A DNA stretch of 64,000 nucleotides, taken from Polynucleobacter sp. UK-Gri1-W3 (GTDB lineage Bacteria > Pseudomonadota > Gammaproteobacteria > Burkholderiales > Burkholderiaceae). The stretch is from assembly GCF_018881595.1 (NCBI RefSeq), contig NZ_JACVQA010000001.1, forward strand, positions 185,625 to 249,624. Direction: 5' to 3'. Below the pieces are notes generated by a model. It was given only the letters and a program-made list of their open reading frames with translations, searched no databases and was not told the DNA's origin. The position numbers and the translations under genes were made by a program. This document shows, piece by piece, positions 63,429 through 64,000 of this stretch (its first letter is position 1; every line of letters begins with the position of its first letter).

Positions 63429-64000
63429 TTACTGCTGTTTAAATTTCTTGGCGTGGTGATCAGCGCCGATAAATAAGTACATTGCTGGCACCACAAAGAG
63501 TGTAAATAATGTACCAATCGATAGGCCTGTGAAGATCACGATACCCATTGATTTACGCCCAGCAGCACCAGCGCCTGAAGCGATCACCAAAGGTAATACG
63601 CCTAACACCATCGCAGCAGTAGTCATCAAAATAGGGCGCAAACGAACACTACTTGCCTCAACAATAGCGTCTAACTTACTGCGGCCGGCTTCTTGAAGCT
63701 CATTAGCAAACTCCACAATCAAAATACCGTGCTTACTAATCAAGCCCATGAGAGTGACTAGACCTACCTGGGTGTACACGTTTAAGGTCGTGAATCCCAA
63801 GTTAATAAAGATCAAGGCGCCAAACAAAGCTAGCGGTACAGAAACCAAAATCACAATCGGGTCACGGAAGCTTTCAAACTGCGCTGCAAGCACTAAAAAC
63901 ACAATCAGAATCGCGAAGAACATAGTGACTAAAAAGCCGCCAGACTCAGCCATAAATTGGCGTGAAGGGCCAGCGTAGTCCATGCTATAGCCACTAGGCG
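63429..64000 (-). CDS. RND family efflux transporter permease, C-terminal end
   Basis: Only the 3' end of the gene is here; the frame stays open to the window edge (residues PSGYS before MDYAGPSRQF), so the start lies outside. The roughly 190 residues show the last periplasmic segment and transmembrane helices 9-12 of an HAE1/AcrB-like pump, with VTLMGLISKHGILIVEFANE and RLRPILMTTAAMVLGVLPL. The partner adaptor and outer-membrane genes would be upstream of it, beyond the window. Substrate cannot be told. Confidence 0.92.
   Translation of the reverse strand, partial: PSGYSMDYAGPSRQFMAESGGFLVTMFFAILIVFLVLAAQFESFRDPIVILVSVPLALFGALIFINLGFTTLNVYTQVGLVTLMGLISKHGILIVEFANELQEAGRSKLDAIVEASSVRLRPILMTTAAMVLGVLPLVIASGAGAAGRKSMGIVIFTGLSIGTLFTLFVVPAMYLFIGADHHAKKFKQQ

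Overview
The window is core chromosome of a free-living beta-proteobacterium, most likely Polynucleobacter or a close Burkholderiaceae relative. The evidence is moderate base composition, very tight packing (no gene-free stretch over 300 bp), and gene orders typical of that group: hpf-ptsN-hprK-rapZ; tRNA-Gln-prs-rplY-pth; gshA-gshB-EIIA(Man)-ptsH-ptsI; birA-coaX-rfaE2; a large aa3 cytochrome oxidase cluster; and metH split into two genes. No rRNA, prophage, insertion sequence, CRISPR array or defence island was seen. The genus is inferred from recognised proteins; no search was run.

Layout. 1-7 kb: ribosome hibernation and regulatory PTS genes (hpf end, ptsN, hprK, rapZ), oxidised-guanine repair (mutY, mutM), a TPR protein fused to a LolB domain, and ispE. 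6.9-9.5 kb: tRNA-Gln, prs, rplY, pth. 9.5-13.7 kb (minus): a two-subunit M16 peptidase, rsmD, coaD and a ferredoxin. 13.7-15.7 kb: ftsY, then rpoH behind a perfect CIRCE operator. 15.7-24.8 kb (minus): cytochrome c oxidase subunits, heme A synthesis and copper/assembly factors, with one small opposite-strand gene inside. 24.8-29.2 kb: methyltransferase, comF, trmL, gpsA, secB, grxC, rhodanese. 29.2-32.1 kb: gpmA, ctpA, moeB/thiF.

32.1-36.8 kb (minus): glutathione synthesis joined to an incomplete (regulatory) PTS. 36.9-39.9 kb: nitrogen operon porin-glnK-amtB with two NtrC-like sites upstream. 39.9-44.9 kb: ubiK, then lipoate genes (lipA, lipB) and neighbours. 44.9-47 kb: birA, coaX, rfaE2. 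47.1-51.9 kb: a five-gene operon of glutathione peroxidase, FAD oxidoreductase, DUF1365, cyclopropane-fatty-acid-synthase-like methyltransferase and SDR, probably membrane-lipid modification linked to peroxide or photo-oxidative stress. 51.9-55 kb: dsbA, SPOR protein, argS. 55-59 kb: split metH. 59-64 kb: PhaM-like granule protein, metallo-hydrolase, a 58-residue DUF1289 gene, AcuI-like reductase, lipoprotein, flavin reductase, GST and the 3' end of an RND pump gene running off the window.

I found no wholly new multi-gene system. The points most worth a second look are the TPR-LolB fusion with no lipid-anchor cysteine, CIRCE control of rpoH, the NtrC-like pair ahead of the porin-glnK-amtB operon, an enlarged iron-sulfur loop in MutY, the lack of any ATG/GTG start for rsmD, a CX6C thioredoxin/SCO-like protein in the oxidase cluster, the fatty-acid modification operon, and short tandem repeats at three convergent gene ends.
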